A stretch of 64,000 bases of DNA from Euleptes europaea (GCF_029931775.1 NC_079323.1:841001-905000); one strand, 5' to 3'; positions 1 to 10,814 are shown, counted from the stretch's first letter. The notes: generated by a model not told the origin, from the letters alone. Translations and numbers: made by a program.

Positions 1-698
1 GGGATCTGAGCTTTGGAGAGTCAAAGCTCCCTTATTCAGATTCAAGAGGAAGTCGGGAGGGGGGGAGAGAAGAAGCAAGGATCTCCCAGCCAAGCCCTGT
101 GGAAGTCGGCTTGTAGCTGGGAAGGCTCCCATCCCCGTTCTAACTCCAAAAGTAGAGCCAGCAGAACTGAAAAGCTGTCAGACCCCACGGAAGCTGCTTG
201 ACCCTGAAGGCAAGGGGGACTAAGGACTAGCAAGGGGTGCTGGGAGAAGGACCACCAAGAACCCAATTTCTCTGACCTGCTACACTGACCTGTCCACCAG
301 TCGGGGATGAGTGGGGTTCTCCTGGGCATCGGCAAATAGATGATGCAGCTGGAATGAAACATTCCACCTTTCTGAGGCCTTCTCCAAAGGAGCTAGAGAC
401 ACACCACAGCCAGCCAAAAAAACTTCCAAAGCCTCTGGGATGTCTTCAAGTGCATCCTCACCAAGGCCGCTGCACTAATCCAATCCAAGGTTAATGTTTG
501 CAACTTTGCATTGATTAGGATGGTAAGACGGACCAGGTCTAAAAGGACAATTCTCTTAATCATATGTAACCAACGAAAGGCACTTTTGGCTCCTATCTGG
601 ACCTGCTTCTCGAAGAGTCATGCGGGGCCCAAAAGCACTGTGAGACGGTTTACTTGTTGGGATAGGGATAGGTTTGCCTCAGTAAAAATAGGAACATG
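1..698. other. left-edge non-genic sequence
   Basis: No gene is supported here. The first 50 bases resemble one end of an unclassified interspersed repeat also seen near 5230, 9047, 37165 and 52600 (shared phrase GAGTCAAAGCTCCCTT). Short open frames on both strands have no recognisable domains. Confidence 0.5.
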
Positions 699-905
699 AT
701 CCTCCCTCTACAGCATCGATTGTACTGATCAGTATCACCTTTGTTTTTGTCTGGATACAGTTACAGCTTCCTGTCCCACATCCTCTTGACCACTGATCCA
801 GGCATGGGCTCGAGATAGAAACAGCTCCATCAGGGGACTTAGTTAGAGAAATACAGAGCAGGGCATCATTCAGATATTGTCTGTATAATTGGAAGAGGAA
901 CAAAT
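699..905 (-). mobile_element. L2-like LINE fragment (reverse transcriptase region)
   Basis: The minus strand reads as a decayed L2-type ORF2 segment, with TKSPDGAVS followed by a region matching the usual QCLEAV..W..NKLRLNPDKTEVLL block. It is frame-damaged and short. The call is from memory of L2 protein patterns and needs a repeat search. Confidence 0.45.
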
Positions 906-1368
906 ATGGAAAAATTGTGGGCTACGTTGGGCCATCCAGCAAATGCGTGACTGAAGAAAATATTAACCAGGGGCTTCACAGCTCACAGTTCAGACACATA
1001 GCCACCACATAGCCACCACATGAGGCCATATCTCTGGTACGAAGTCTATAGCAAAAGAGTTCTCCCAAGGTTCAGATCTCGTTCTCTACCTGTACACCAC
1101 TTTGGCTCGGGAGATGACAGGTTGCATGCATTAATGCTCCAATTTGTACAGGATGGAACTGAGGGAATGTCAGAATTGGACAAGGGTAGAATCTCATTTG
1201 GGTAGTATTGCATAATGGATAGGAGAATAAAGTATTGGTCTACATATTATTTGTCACCTTTTATGTCTGCTGAGGAAGACAGTTGATGTTTTGCAGGCTC
1301 TGTGACATGCCATATTCACACAATCCTTAAAATTCAATAGTCTCACTGTACCAGAAGTCCTTTGGAGG
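906..1368 (+). promoter_or_regulatory. upstream region of the first group A OR gene
   Basis: This is non-coding. GATGTTTTGCAG ends at about 1295 and matches GATGTTTTACAG found just before the ATGs at 15885 and 42639, so it is a candidate 3' splice site of a 5'UTR intron. The 5' exon may lie left of the window; I found no donor exon here like those at 5484 or 41711. Confidence 0.4.
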
Positions 1369-2334
1369 ATGAGATCAACCATCAGCTTCAACGGCAGCAC
1401 CGTGAACCACCAAACCTTTGTCCTTGTTGGCATTCCTGGCATGGAGGAGCGCAACTCTTGGATGGCCTTCCCTCTCTGCCTGCTCTACGTCCTAACTCTC
1501 TTTGGAAATGTTGTGATCCTCTTTGTCATCAAGACAGAGCAAAGCCTCCATGAGCCCATGTACCTCTTCCTCTCCATCCTTGCCTGCTCGGACCTGGGCC
1601 TCGCCGTTTCTACCATGCCAACAATGCTGGGTGTTTACTGGTTCAACTCCAGAGAAATCTCATTCAATGCCTGCATCACTCAGATGTTCTTCATCCATCT
1701 GTTTCAATGGTTAGAATCTGGCATCCTTGTGGCAATGGCTTTTGACCGCTTCATTGCCATATGCAACCCCCTGAGATACAGCTCTCTCCTCCAAAATTCA
1801 GTAATTGGGAAAATTGGACTAGCCATCTTGGCCAGAGGATTCTGTGTCTGCTTCCCTGCCCCCTTCCTTATTAAACGGCTACCCTTCTGTGCTCTCAATG
1901 TGCTCTCTCACTCCTATTGTCTCCACCAGGATATGATGAAGTTGGCCTGTGCAGACACAAGAGTGAACATGTTGTATGGACTGATCATAGTCATTTGTAC
2001 GGTATGTTTGGACCTCGTGATCATTCTTGTCTCGTACTTCCTGATTCTGCAGACTGTCCTGAGCATTGCCTCCCGTGAAGGACGTTCCAAGGCTCTGGAC
2101 ACCTGTGTCTCACATATCTGTGCCATCTTGACTTTTTATGTTCCAATGATTGGTATCAGTGCAGTTCATCGATTTGCAAGACACCTCTCTCCCATTGTTC
2201 ACATGATGATGGCCAACATCTACATTGTGGTCCCACCCGTTCTTAATCCCATTATTTACAGTGTGAAAACACAACAGATTCGGCAAAGGATACTCAAAAT
2301 GTTCCAGCAAAACAAATTCAGGAGCCAATTTTAA
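1369..2334 (+). CDS. class I olfactory receptor, OR51-like (group A1)
   Basis: This is an intact 321-residue seven-transmembrane odorant receptor. OR proteins sit in sensory cilia and couple to Golf. The sequence shows an N-glycosylation site at N8 (NGS), GN at 46-47 in TM1, PMY at 63-65, the conserved C102 of the first extracellular loop, MAFDRF at 123-128 ending TM3, the EL2 cysteine cluster SYCLHQ/LACAD, TCVSH entering TM6, and NPIIY at 293-297 in TM7. These fit class I ORs, closest in memory to OR51 (LIKRLPFC, HSYCLHQD). The ATG has A at -3 and is the start shared by its paralogs. The C-terminus runs about 9 residues beyond the A2 copies. A run of AATAAAC units begins at the stop codon. 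Its closest local relatives are 42639 and the broken 15885 locus. The ligand is unknown. Confidence 0.95.
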   Translation: MRSTISFNGSTVNHQTFVLVGIPGMEERNSWMAFPLCLLYVLTLFGNVVILFVIKTEQSLHEPMYLFLSILACSDLGLAVSTMPTMLGVYWFNSREISFNACITQMFFIHLFQWLESGILVAMAFDRFIAICNPLRYSSLLQNSVIGKIGLAILARGFCVCFPAPFLIKRLPFCALNVLSHSYCLHQDMMKLACADTRVNMLYGLIIVICTVCLDLVIILVSYFLILQTVLSIASREGRSKALDTCVSHICAILTFYVPMIGISAVHRFARHLSPIVHMMMANIYIVVPPVLNPIIYSVKTQQIRQRILKMFQQNKFRSQF

Positions 2335-2450
2335 ATAAACAAATAAACAAATAAAGTTTTGTTAATTAAATAGGTTTCTTTGTAATTGAAAGCCTTAAGA
2401 AGCAATCAAAGCCCAATTCAATGTGTTGAGTTTGACCCGTCATGGCTTGG
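2335..2450 (+). other. 3' flank of first OR gene
   Basis: Three AAATAAAC-type units follow the stop directly and contain AATAAA hexamers. They may serve as a polyadenylation signal but lie unusually close to the stop codon. Confidence 0.3.
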
Positions 2451-2825
2451 GACCAGGTTATCTGAACAACCATCTTCTTTCCTGCCTGGGAGTTAAAATC
2501 GCTGGGAGAGGACCTCCTAACTGTCCCGCCAATTAAAGATGTTTATTTGGTGGTCACATTAGAAAGGGCCTTTTTGGTGGCAGCCCCACATTTGTGGAAC
2601 AACCTTCTCATGGAGGTTCACCTGGCCTCCTCACTTTCAACCTTTGGGAGGCAGTTGAAGACGGTTCTATTTAGGGCTGATTTTGGTTAAGTTTAGTAGC
2701 AGTCCTAAGTAGTGGTTTTAAATTTTGGTTTTATGTTTTCAGTGTATCTTATTTGGTGTTTTCAAATCTACGTTTGTCAGCTGCTTTTAGCTCTGCAAGC
2801 TAGAGGCCGCTAATAAATGTTTGAA
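2451..2825 (+). mobile_element. L2-like LINE 3' end
   Basis: The segment resembles the last part of a squamate L2 element: a degraded ORF2 end (a GTGGCAGCCCCACATTTGTG block and a TTGAAGACGGTTCTATTTAG block), then a T-rich 3'UTR with a CTGCTTTTAG..GCCGCTAATAAATG tail. It is heavily decayed. Confidence 0.6.
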
Positions 2826-3074
2826 ACAAACAAAATATCTTCATCAGATGCAGCACAAGCAAAGTTAGAAATACTTTTCAAGATAAAAAGCTTAAGCTCG
2901 TATTGAAAGTATCTTTAGGGAAACAAATTCTCTGAAAGACTTTTCTGAAAAAATTCATAGAATTTTATTTTCCCTTTATGCACTCTAAAAACTTAAACAT
3001 TTACAGTGATGCAAGCATTGTTGTTTCGTGCAGGAACATTAAAAATGTGCACCTGCACACATACCTCAAGCGCA
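2826..3074. other. no feature seen
   Basis: AT-rich spacer with no recognisable gene or repeat. Confidence 0.4.
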
Positions 3075-3206
3075 TAGGGATGCCAACCTCCACTTCGGCA
3101 ATTGCACTCTTTGGCACTGAAGTCCCTCCCCTCCCCAAACCCCGTCCACCTCAGGCTCCGCCCCAAAAACCTCCCGCCGGTGGTGAAGGGGGATCTGGCA
3201 ACCCTA
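3075..3206 (+). mobile_element. hAT-like MITE, TAGGGTTGCC family, internally deleted
   Basis: It starts TAGGGATGCCAACCTCC and ends GGCAACCCTA, with the family core CTCCCCTCCCCAAACCCC. It lacks roughly 80 internal bases present in fuller copies such as 47358-47562. Confidence 0.7.
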
Positions 3207-3807
3207 CAGACACGCTGGATTAGAGCCCACTAGCACCATATTGGTTTCTAAGTGAAGATGGGATGGAATCAAGCTCCTTTCATGCAGACCGACTTGGCTA
3301 CCCTGAGAAGAACCTCAGAAGAGCCCTGCTGGATCCGACCAGGGAGGGTCCATCTCGTCCAGCCTCCTGCCTCTGCCTCGGTGTATAGATACTTTTTCAT
3401 CTGAGTGAAATTAACCTCTGGGAGAAAAGGCAGTTTAGGTAAATAATCCAAACTTTTGGCTTCCTTTAATTTGTCTTTTTGCTGACATGCACTGTAGTGG
3501 AATGTAATCTTAATTAAGAAATAGGAACAGGGGAGGAACAACTAACAGGAAACAGGACGTTACAAGGAGCCTGAGAAGAGAAAGAGCAAGCAGGCACGAG
3601 GGAGGAACTGTTGACTTTCCTTTTTATTACAGAAATTCAATAAACACCTTGTTATACAAATACCTGAAGTCCCTGGCATTAATAAGACATGCATTTGATT
3701 TTAACAGAGTAATCCTGAGGTGCAGCTGCTAGTCCGGTCCTTATAGGGTTTCGTTTCATGGCAGCCGGCAGGAAAATAGTGGGGAAGGGGCTGCCTTTCT
3801 TTGGTCA
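3207..3807. other. non-genic spacer with repeat debris
   Basis: Positions 3300-3368 contain GAGCCCTGCTGGATCCGACC, matching in opposite orientation the repeat pair at 59815-60205. The rest (3370-3807) has no recognisable gene. Confidence 0.4.
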
Positions 3808-4005
3808 TAGGGTTGCAAGGCCCCTCTTTGCTACCGGCGGGAAGTTTTTGGGGCAGAGCCTGAGGAGGGTGGGGTTTGGGGAGGGGAAAGACTTCAATGC
3901 CATAGAGCCCAATTGCCAAAGTGGCCATTTTCTCCAGGTGAACTGATCTCTATTGGCTGTAATAGCAGGAGATCTCCAGCTAGTACCTGGAGGTTGGCAA
4001 CCCTA
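3808..4005 (-). mobile_element. hAT-like MITE, TAGGGTTGCC family
   Basis: Reverse-oriented copy with terminal inverted repeats TAGGGTTGC and GGCAACCCTA. The 8-base flanks TTTGGTCA and TTTGGGCT agree at 6 of 8 positions, consistent with a decayed hAT-type target duplication. Confidence 0.75.
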
Positions 4006-4369
4006 TTTGGGCTCAACCCCGTTAGCCTCCCCAGCAACCCCACGGCTGCATTCCATGGAGGTGTGGTGGCAAGGCAGCAAGGGGTCTGATGGACAGGGCA
4101 GCCAGAACCAAGCAGGGGTTGCTGGGCACGGGGCCGAGCCAAGCGCCCGTCACAGCCCAGGGGCTGAGGGACGTGGCCAAGGAGGCTCGCTGGCCGTCAG
4201 CAGCCACCCCCAGCCTCTTAAAAGGACCGAGTTCAGTCAGACCCTTGTTGAGGCAGGCAGGAGGGGAAGGGGGCAGCCGGGGTTGGCAGGGAGCTGCCCC
4301 ACTAGCTCCAACGGATGCGGCTTTACTTGTGCAGGCACGCACTCACATTTCTTTAAAATGTAGAGCATC
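4006..4369. other. GC-rich spacer, no gene supported
   Basis: Overlapping open frames on both strands (up to 136 codons) reflect high GC content. They have no domain, no paralog in the window and no initiation context of note. Confidence 0.5.
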
Positions 4370-4446
4370 CCCGCCCCAAAGGTTCACACAGAATAATCAT
4401 GAAGTCTTCAACAAAACAATTGCTCCAATTTTTCCACACCTCTAGC

Positions 4447-5060
4447 TGAAGTGCCTGTGTTATCGTATTAATTTCCAATGGCAGTAACACGGGAGGAGGT
4501 TGAAGAATCAAAGAAGTTGTTTATTGGATCCAATATACATACCGGGTGAAACTGCCCAGATGCGCAGGACAGCTTGCACACCAAACAAAGGATGGTAACA
4601 ACGTTTATAACCTCTGGTCAGGGGTGTTACAATATAGTAGATTCACTGTACGTTGGTTGTCTACATTACTTTAATTAGCATTTTGGATAGACATTGGCTG
4701 AAGCTGTTTCTAAGCAAGCATGAGGTCCTGGGACCACATTCCTAAGTGTGAAGGTAAGATGAACAGTTGTACCAGGCAGCGATGTAGTCTTTGTTCTTGC
4801 AGCTTATAATGGCGTTTGCCAGACTCATGCTAACTTAAATAATCTTACATTAGGGCCTTTGTTCCAAGGATTAATACTGTACCCCTTATACCTGGGGCTG
4901 CATGTCAATTACATATATGTGCTCTCACATGGTATTGTGCTAGATGCTAACCCTTATATTTTGGGCTTAGCATCTTTATAAATGTGAGTATGCGGACTGA
5001 GCATAGAAGCATACATTTTCAATACATTTCCCATAGCATATAATGATTTCAGGCATTACA
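4447..5060 (-). mobile_element. solo LTR of an LTR retroelement (fossil)
   Basis: A 614-bp unit begins TGAAGTGCCTG and ends CAGGCATTACA (imperfect inverted TG..CA termini), flanked by the 4-bp duplication TAGC at 4443-4446 and 5061-5064. A minus-strand AATAAA near 4520 sets the orientation. No internal region is present, so it is a solo LTR. The 4-bp duplication would suit an ERV1-like or Gypsy-like element; the family is not established. Duplication blocks 2 and 3 lack it, so it is younger than the duplications. Confidence 0.8.
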
Positions 5061-5229
5061 TAGCAAGTAAGAGATCTCCACACACCCTCTAGTGAGCCAG
5101 AACCAGTGCTGTTTTTACACAGGCTCCGCAGGGCTACCATGATCCCGGCTTCTGGGACTTAGGGAAATCCCCCCATGAGGTTTTCTTCAGAGGTATTTGG
5201 GTAGCCTCCCAGGAACACACAGTCTTTAA

Positions 5230-5365
5230 ATTTGCCGAAGAAACCTGACTTCGGCTCTCGAAAGCTTATACCCTGAAAGTCTTGTTGACCTCTATGGTGC
5301 AACTGGACTGAACTGTAGATGTTCTACTGCAGCCCAATGTGGCTACCCTCTGAAGGAGCCTTTAA
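5230..5365 (+). mobile_element. unclassified interspersed repeat
   Basis: It contains CTCTCGAAAGCTTATACC and CTTGTTGACCTCTA, as in the copies at 9047, 37165 and 52598. It interrupts the duplicated segment between the CTTTAAATTTG and AATAAAAAG motifs of the block. Confidence 0.5.
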
Positions 5366-5374
5366 ACAAGACCC

Positions 5375-5484
5375 TCCCGAAATAAAAAGTGCAGGGAGGA
5401 TTTGTGTTGCAGCCGTTCAGGCAGAGGCACCCTTTGCAGCAAAGGAAATGGGGGCAGCAGGTTCGTGGTCTGTCACAAAGTGAG
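5375..5484 (+). promoter_or_regulatory. candidate non-coding 5' exon with splice donor (A2 gene 6952)
   Basis: This segment is conserved at four loci (others end at 31506, 36805 and 41711). It runs from an AATAAAAAG TATA-like motif through a TTCAGGCAGA block to GAG|GTGAGA, a good 5' splice site with GT at 5485. It would join the coding exon 1.5 kb downstream. The transcription start is not determined. Confidence 0.5.
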
Positions 5485-5623
5485 GTGAGAGCGTTTGAGA
5501 TACAGAGGAGACAAACCTTTTGGTTTCTACGACTGCCTCTTTTCTTTTCTTTTTGACCCAATAGGGGTCATTGGGTGTGGGGGGGGAGGGGGGAAGGCTG
5601 TAGTGAATTTCTTGCATTGTGCA

Positions 5624-5676
5624 GGGGGTTGAACTAGATGACCCTGGTGGTCCCTTCCAACTCTATGATTCTGTGA
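5624..5676 (+). mobile_element. CR1 LINE 3' end fragment
   Basis: The sequence GGTTGAACTAGATGACC...CCAACTCTATGATTCT is the standard CR1 3' terminus. Confidence 0.75.
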
Positions 5677-6951
5677 TCTTGCTGGTATTTAAGGTGCTTC
5701 TGGATGTGAATCTAACAGGAACACTTTAGGTACAGAGTTTAGCAACACACTTAAAAGGAGGGGAAAGGGGCAGATTCTAAATGGGCAATTGGCTGAAATT
5801 GAGATACTCCATTTGTATTACTCATCAAACTAAACCAGTATAGTCCAGAAATTCAAATGCACCCTTACTGGACAGTGTTTTGGCCATGATAGCAACTAGT
5901 CCCCCATGCTAGTTGTCTGAGGGTATTTTTAATTGTGTGTGAGTGAGTGTTGGTGGGTTTCCTACCCTTTTTTAATTTCTGAAGGAAGAGGGTGGTCCTT
6001 AAGACTTCTCTGCCCGGACAGTTATACAAATCATGATTTACAAAGCACTTACAATTCGACAGCATAATGATTATTATTTCCATTTGTCAGATGGTTTGCC
6101 AAACAGCAGTTCCATCAACATTTTTATTCCTTAGCAACATTTCATCAAATACCTTTGGAAGATTTCATTGTGATATCAATCGTTTTTTACTTCAGTGAGA
6201 GGCCTTTTGGATAGATGCTTTTGGCACTATGCAACACAGTGGTCTGAATGACCATTTGGATTTGTCGTCCTTTATCTGATTGATGTTTGGCCCCTTCACG
6301 ATGAGTAGGTTTGTTAATTAGGCCTGAGTCAGCAGTTGCTTTACAGCTGTGATCTTGCACTGAGTAAGAGAGAAACTTGCCTGTTAGAAAGTGGAATCAT
6401 CTGCTCTTCTTTTAATTGGCAATTATTTGGCTTTCAAGCTTATTTACTTTTGTGAATTTGATATGAACTAAGCATGTTAACGTTGTCTCACTGTGTTTAA
6501 TGGTTACTTTACTGGCAAATATTTAATTCTTTCAGGTGGCTTTATACAAGACAGAGAGAAGCACGCTTTATATCCTAAGAAAAGAATAACATTTATCTGA
6601 AGAAGTTAATTCAAAATGTCCTGCTAGCATCTGTAATCTATATGTGTTATTCATAAGGCTTTCAGATTTTTGTTTTGTGACTAACTATGCAATGATGTTA
6701 GTCAGTTCTTCATGTGCAGCTTTCTTAGTCATGTTTACTTGTGAGTAGCCACTGGATTTTTGTTTCTAATATATATATTTTTCCATGTAATTTGTACAGG
6801 TTTTTCTAAGTAATTTAACATGATTTTAAAAATACATTTTTTGTATATTTTTCATTGGTAGTGGGTGGTTTTTTCCCTCTTTTGTGGGGATACATTTTTA
6901 TAGGTTGTTTGGAGGGACTGCCTTGTTCTTTAATTTATTTTATTTTGAGAA
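5677..6951 (+). other. AT-rich upstream region (probable 5'UTR intron) of OR 6952
   Basis: Positions 5730-6080 align with the sequences upstream of 32289 (31860-32190) and 37661 (37280-37580). The remainder to the ATG is AT-rich, without a recognised gene or clear splice acceptor. Confidence 0.45.
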
Positions 6952-7890
6952 ATGCCAACCATCAGCTTCAATGACAGCACCGTAAATCACCAAACCTTTG
7001 TCCTCGTTGGCATTCCTGGCATGGAAGAGCGCAACTCTTGGATGGCCTTCCCTCTCTGCCTGCTCTACATCCTAACTTTCTTTGGAAATGTTGTGATCCT
7101 CTTTGTCATCAAGACAGAGCAAACCCTCCACGAGCCCATGTACCTCTTCCTCTCCATCCTCGCCTGCTCGGATCTGGGCCTCGCCATTTCTACCATGCCC
7201 ACGATGCTGGGTGTTTACTGGTTTGACTCCAGAGAAATCTCATTCAATGCCTGCATCACTCAGATGTTCTTCATCCATATGTTTCAGTGGTTAGAATCTG
7301 GCATCCTTGTGGCAATGGCTTTTGACCGATTCGTTGCCATACGCGACCCCCTGAGATATACCTTAATTCTCTCAAATACGGTAATTCTAAAAATAAGCAT
7401 AGCTATCTTATCCAGAGCATTCTGCCTCCTCTTCCCAATCCCTTTCCTTATTAAACGGTTGCCTTTCTGCAAGTCCAATGTCCTCTCTCACACCTATTGT
7501 CTCCACCCCGATACAATGAAATTAGCCTGTGCAGACATAACGGTCAATATACTGTATGGTTTGATTATCGTTGTTAGCACGTTGGGGTTGGATGTCGTGG
7601 TCATTCTTATCTCGTACATCCTGATTCTGCAGACTGTTTTGAGCATCGCTTCCCACACAGAGCGTCTGAAGGCCCTGAACACCTGTGTCTCCCACATATG
7701 CGCCATCCTTATTTTCTATATTCCAATGCTTGGCGTCACGGCGGTTCATCGCTTTGGAAGACACCTGTCTCCCATTCTGCACATGCTAATGGCTAACGTC
7801 TACATTGCAGTCCCGCCAGTTCTCAATCCCATTGTGTACAGTGTGAAAACCAAGCAGATTCGGCAACGGATTTGCAAAATGTTCCAGTAA
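6952..7890 (+). CDS. class I olfactory receptor, OR51-like (group A2)
   Basis: This is an intact 312-residue odorant receptor, presumed Golf-coupled. Visible marks are N7 in NDS (glycosylation), GN at 45-46, C101, MAFDRF at 122-127, the EL2 cysteines, TCVSH entering TM6 and NPIVY at 292-296. It differs from 32289 at about 25 of 312 residues by hand count. Against gene 1369 the TM1-TM3 half is nearly identical. The IL2-TM4 stretch (TLILSNTVILKISIAILSRA) is a different version shared with 32289 and 37661. Only one ATG suits the family N-terminus. Candidate polyadenylation signal: AATAAA at 7985-7990, about 95 bases past the stop. It is central in duplication block 1. Confidence 0.95.
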   Translation: MPTISFNDSTVNHQTFVLVGIPGMEERNSWMAFPLCLLYILTFFGNVVILFVIKTEQTLHEPMYLFLSILACSDLGLAISTMPTMLGVYWFDSREISFNACITQMFFIHMFQWLESGILVAMAFDRFVAIRDPLRYTLILSNTVILKISIAILSRAFCLLFPIPFLIKRLPFCKSNVLSHTYCLHPDTMKLACADITVNILYGLIIVVSTLGLDVVVILISYILILQTVLSIASHTERLKALNTCVSHICAILIFYIPMLGVTAVHRFGRHLSPILHMLMANVYIAVPPVLNPIVYSVKTKQIRQRICKMFQ

Positions 7891-8890
7891 GAGAAATTCT
7901 CATGTGGTCCCCATGAGAAAGGTTTGATGAATGGATAAATAGGTTTCAGTGAAACCAAAACTTATGGAACAATAAAACAAATGAAATAAAATATTTACAT
8001 CAGTTTCACTACTAATGAAATTAAAAATACATTGTACAAGGGGAACTATCACCTTGGATGTTATTTTATAATTTTTCATAATAAATCAGAATATTTTATT
8101 GCTCAGTCTTTTGATTTCTGGAGATGTAGAGACACCCATTGTCCCATATTATTTGAGAAGACATCCTCATTCTCGTTTTAGCAATAATTTCTGTAAGAAA
8201 TGATTACATTTCATGTTTAGCTAAATGGACCTTGCTTGTTAAGAGTAAGCATGAATCCTGGCTGCCGAGTCAGGGGACAGAGCCAGCCACCAAGTTCGTG
8301 CCCGGCACGGGAGGTCCCAGCAGCTTCTGTCTGAGTGTGGCCGGGATTCATGGAGCTGAATCTGATCTACTCTGGTCCTTCTTGCTGTCATATGAATGGT
8401 GTGGACTGAAATCTGTGACTATGCCTTCACTGCCACTTGGGGTTGTGCCCAGTCCTCACAGATCAACCGGGGATGTTTTGCATTTTCCTCAGCTTGCAAA
8501 GCTGTTGCTATGGCTGGTACCAGTTGCAGCTGTCACCCCCTGCCCAGAATTATATTGATAATTGGGTCCTGATGACCCCTGAAACTTACCACTGGTGGTG
8601 GAAAGTGCCATCAAGGCAAAGCCGACTTATGGTGACCCCATAGGTTTTTCAAGGCAAGAGCCAGACGGAGGTGGAAAATATCACTACTAGGTTACCCCAA
8701 CGGAGTCATGGTGTTCAGGCTTGAGCCGGATCTGTCATAATTTCATCTGTGAGTAAACCCCAAAACCAGTCTGCCAAGGCCGCCTCGGCAGTTCAAAGGC
8801 ACTGAAAACATTATCAAGAACAACCAGGCAATCAGGAGGGGGCAAACAGAGGATGCCGCCGTATCTCTCCTGGAAGGGTGAATAGTCACA
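7891..8890 (+). other. duplicated 3' flank of OR 6952
   Basis: Non-coding sequence with two near AATAAA signals (7985 and about 8079). It aligns with 33228-34430 and 38600-39500. Open frames here (for example 8232-8558) are not conserved as protein between copies, so I do not call them genes. At 8600-8660 lies a short GCCGACTTATGGTGACCCC segment resembling SINE/RTE tails. Confidence 0.6.
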
Positions 8891-9046
8891 GTAAAGTAAA
8901 AGTAGAGGAACATTCATGTGCCCAAAGAAAGGAAAATGCTGAATAAAGATTATCAGGAGGAGGATCTTCTTGCAAACCTGGGTTTTCTTTATGAAAAATA
9001 TGACTATTTAAAGTTTTTGTTATTCTGTTTTTAAATCATTCACCGT

Positions 9047-9240
9047 GAGATTTGAGTCCAGTAGCGCCATAGAGACCAACAAGGTTTTTGGGGTATAAGC
9101 TTTCCAGAGCCAATGGCCCCATCAATAGATACTATATCTGATGAAGTGAGCTTTGCCTCTCAAAAGCTCATACCCTGAAAATTTTGTTGGTTTCTAAGAC
9201 GCTCCTGGACTCGAAGCTTTCTCTTCTACAACATGGCTGC
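9047..9240 (+). mobile_element. unclassified interspersed repeat
   Basis: Fuller copy of the repeat with GAGTCCAGTAGCGCC, CTCAAAAGCTCATACCCTG and GTTGGTTTCTAAGACGCTCC; also at 5230, 37165 and 52598. Confidence 0.55.
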
Positions 9241-9499
9241 CCTCTGAAATTACCATTCACAATGCCCCCCGGAGAAAACAACTGGGTAAAAATTAACTGG
9301 CCATCAGGGAAACAGGGGGTTATGCCCAGATGTTTCACTCTTGATATAATACCCCCGATCAAAGAGAAAAGTAGAAACAGGAGGGGGTAGGCCATGGTTT
9401 GGTAGCCTGTCAGCTTCCATCCCTGTCTCTGTTGTGACAAGAATTTCCCTCATTGGCTCAGCTCTGCAAAGAGAGTTGCAGTCCAGGGTGCTGAAGAGG
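9241..9499. other. no feature seen
   Basis: Spacer with no recognisable gene. A purine-rich stretch at 9495-9530 is the tail of the next SINE. Confidence 0.4.
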
Positions 9500-9690
9500 A
9501 GAAGGAAGAGAGGAAGAAGAAGAAAAAGAACAATTGGTTGTTATAAGCTGATTTTCTCTACCTTTTAAAGAGAATCAAACCGACTTACAATCTCCTTCCC
9601 TTCTCCCCACCTACCCTGTGAGGTAGGTGAGGCTTAGTGAGCTCTAAGAAAACTGTGACTAGCCCAAGGTCACCCACAGAGTTCCTGGAG
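9500..9690 (-). mobile_element. tRNA-derived SINE, 3' part
   Basis: Reverse copy of the SINE seen in full at 55284-55598: an A/G-rich tail, then a degraded TTTATATGCCGACTTTCTCTACC equivalent, AATCAAACCGACTTACAATC and GTGAGGTAGGTGAGGC. Confidence 0.7.
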
Positions 9691-10184
9691 AGGAGCCTAT
9701 GCATAGCATGAACCTTAAAAGAACTGAGGAGACTTTGCTTAGTTTATCTCAAGCTAATTTAGTCCAGGTTCCATGTGCTATAAGGCAGATGTTCTGCCCT
9801 GTCAGCAGTTCTTTCTGTTGGTTTGCACATCGTTCCTTGGCTCTCAACAGTTTTGGGAAATCTCTGGGTATGACAAGGGCAGGCTTTTGGAGAGGCCCAA
9901 TCACATCCAGCTCTTCCAAAACTTTACATGTCCAACTGAGGGCCAAACTAGACTACATTTTTTGAAGAGTAAAATCCAGGTTTGCTGGACTCTTCCCTCT
10001 CTCCAAGCCACAGAACAGTAGCTGTGGGGACAGTCTGTTTAAAAATAAAGCAGAGTCCAAAATGTTACAATGAGGGGAGTAGGGGCTCTTTCCTTTTGCT
10101 CCAAGCCACAACTCCCCCTACCACCCCAAACTCAGCTTTTCCAAAAACATATCACCTAGTCTTGCCCAAAGGCAGGCCCTTGGT
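9691..10184. other. no gene recognised
   Basis: Several short open frames (up to 88 codons) lie on both strands. None shows a known domain or recurs elsewhere in the window. Confidence 0.4.
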
Positions 10185-10780
10185 TATAGAATCATAGAGT
10201 TGGAAGGGACCACCAGGGACATCTAGTCCAACCCCCTGCACAAAGCAGGAAATTCACAACTACCTCCCCCACACCCCCAGTGACCCCTACTCCATGCCCA
10301 GAAGATGGCCAAGGTGCCCTCCCTCTCATCATCTGCCTAAGGTCACAGAATCAGCATTGCTGACAGATGGCCATCTAGCCTCTGCTTAAAAACCTCCAGG
10401 GAAGGAGAGCTTACCACCTCCCGAGGAAGCCTGTTCCACTGAGGAACCACTCTGTTAGAAAATTCTTCCTAATGTCTAGATGGAAACTCTTTTGATTTAA
10501 TTTCAACCTGTTGATTCTGGTACGACCTTCTGGAGCAACAGAAAACTCTGCACCCTCCTCTCTATGACAGCCTTTCAACTACTTGAAGATGGTTATCATA
10601 TCCCCTCTCAGTCTTCTCCTCTTCAGGCTAAACATACCCAGCTCCTTCAACCTTTCCTCATAGGACTTGGTCTCCAGACCCCTCACCACCTTTGTTTCCC
10701 TCCTCTGGACACGTTCCAGCTTATCTACATCCTTCTTAAATTGTGGAGCCCAAAACTGAACACAGTACTCTAGGTCTGTC
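10185..10780 (-). mobile_element. CR1 LINE, 3' end of ORF2 and 3'UTR
   Basis: The minus strand encodes a decayed CR1 reverse-transcriptase C-terminus ([12 protein letters not shown], then [19 protein letters not shown]) followed by the CR1 3'UTR, ending in the ATAGAATCATAGAG repeat. It is 5'-truncated. Confidence 0.9.
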
Positions 10781-10814
10781 AAGATCAGTCTACCAGGATC
10801 GCTCTGACTGGCAG

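Larger units (their letters stand above)
4370..8890 (+). repeat. segmental duplication block 1 (A2 OR unit)
   Basis: This region aligns in order with 31150-34430 and 36440-39500: upstream non-coding segment, candidate 5' exon, OR coding exon and 3' flank. The shared 3' flank includes the segment at 8232-8560 recurring at 33565 and 39095. Private insertions are a solo LTR (4447-5060) and an interspersed repeat (about 5230-5365). Confidence 0.85.

Noticed and set aside
4089-4445. 118-codon plus-strand frame (and a 136-codon neighbour)
   Set aside because: GC-rich overlap of frames on both strands. No domain, no paralog, and its end runs into duplicated non-coding sequence.
8232-8558. 108-codon frame downstream of OR 6952
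   Set aside because: The counterparts at 33550 and 39098 are similar as DNA but not kept open to the same extent, so it is part of a duplicated non-coding flank.
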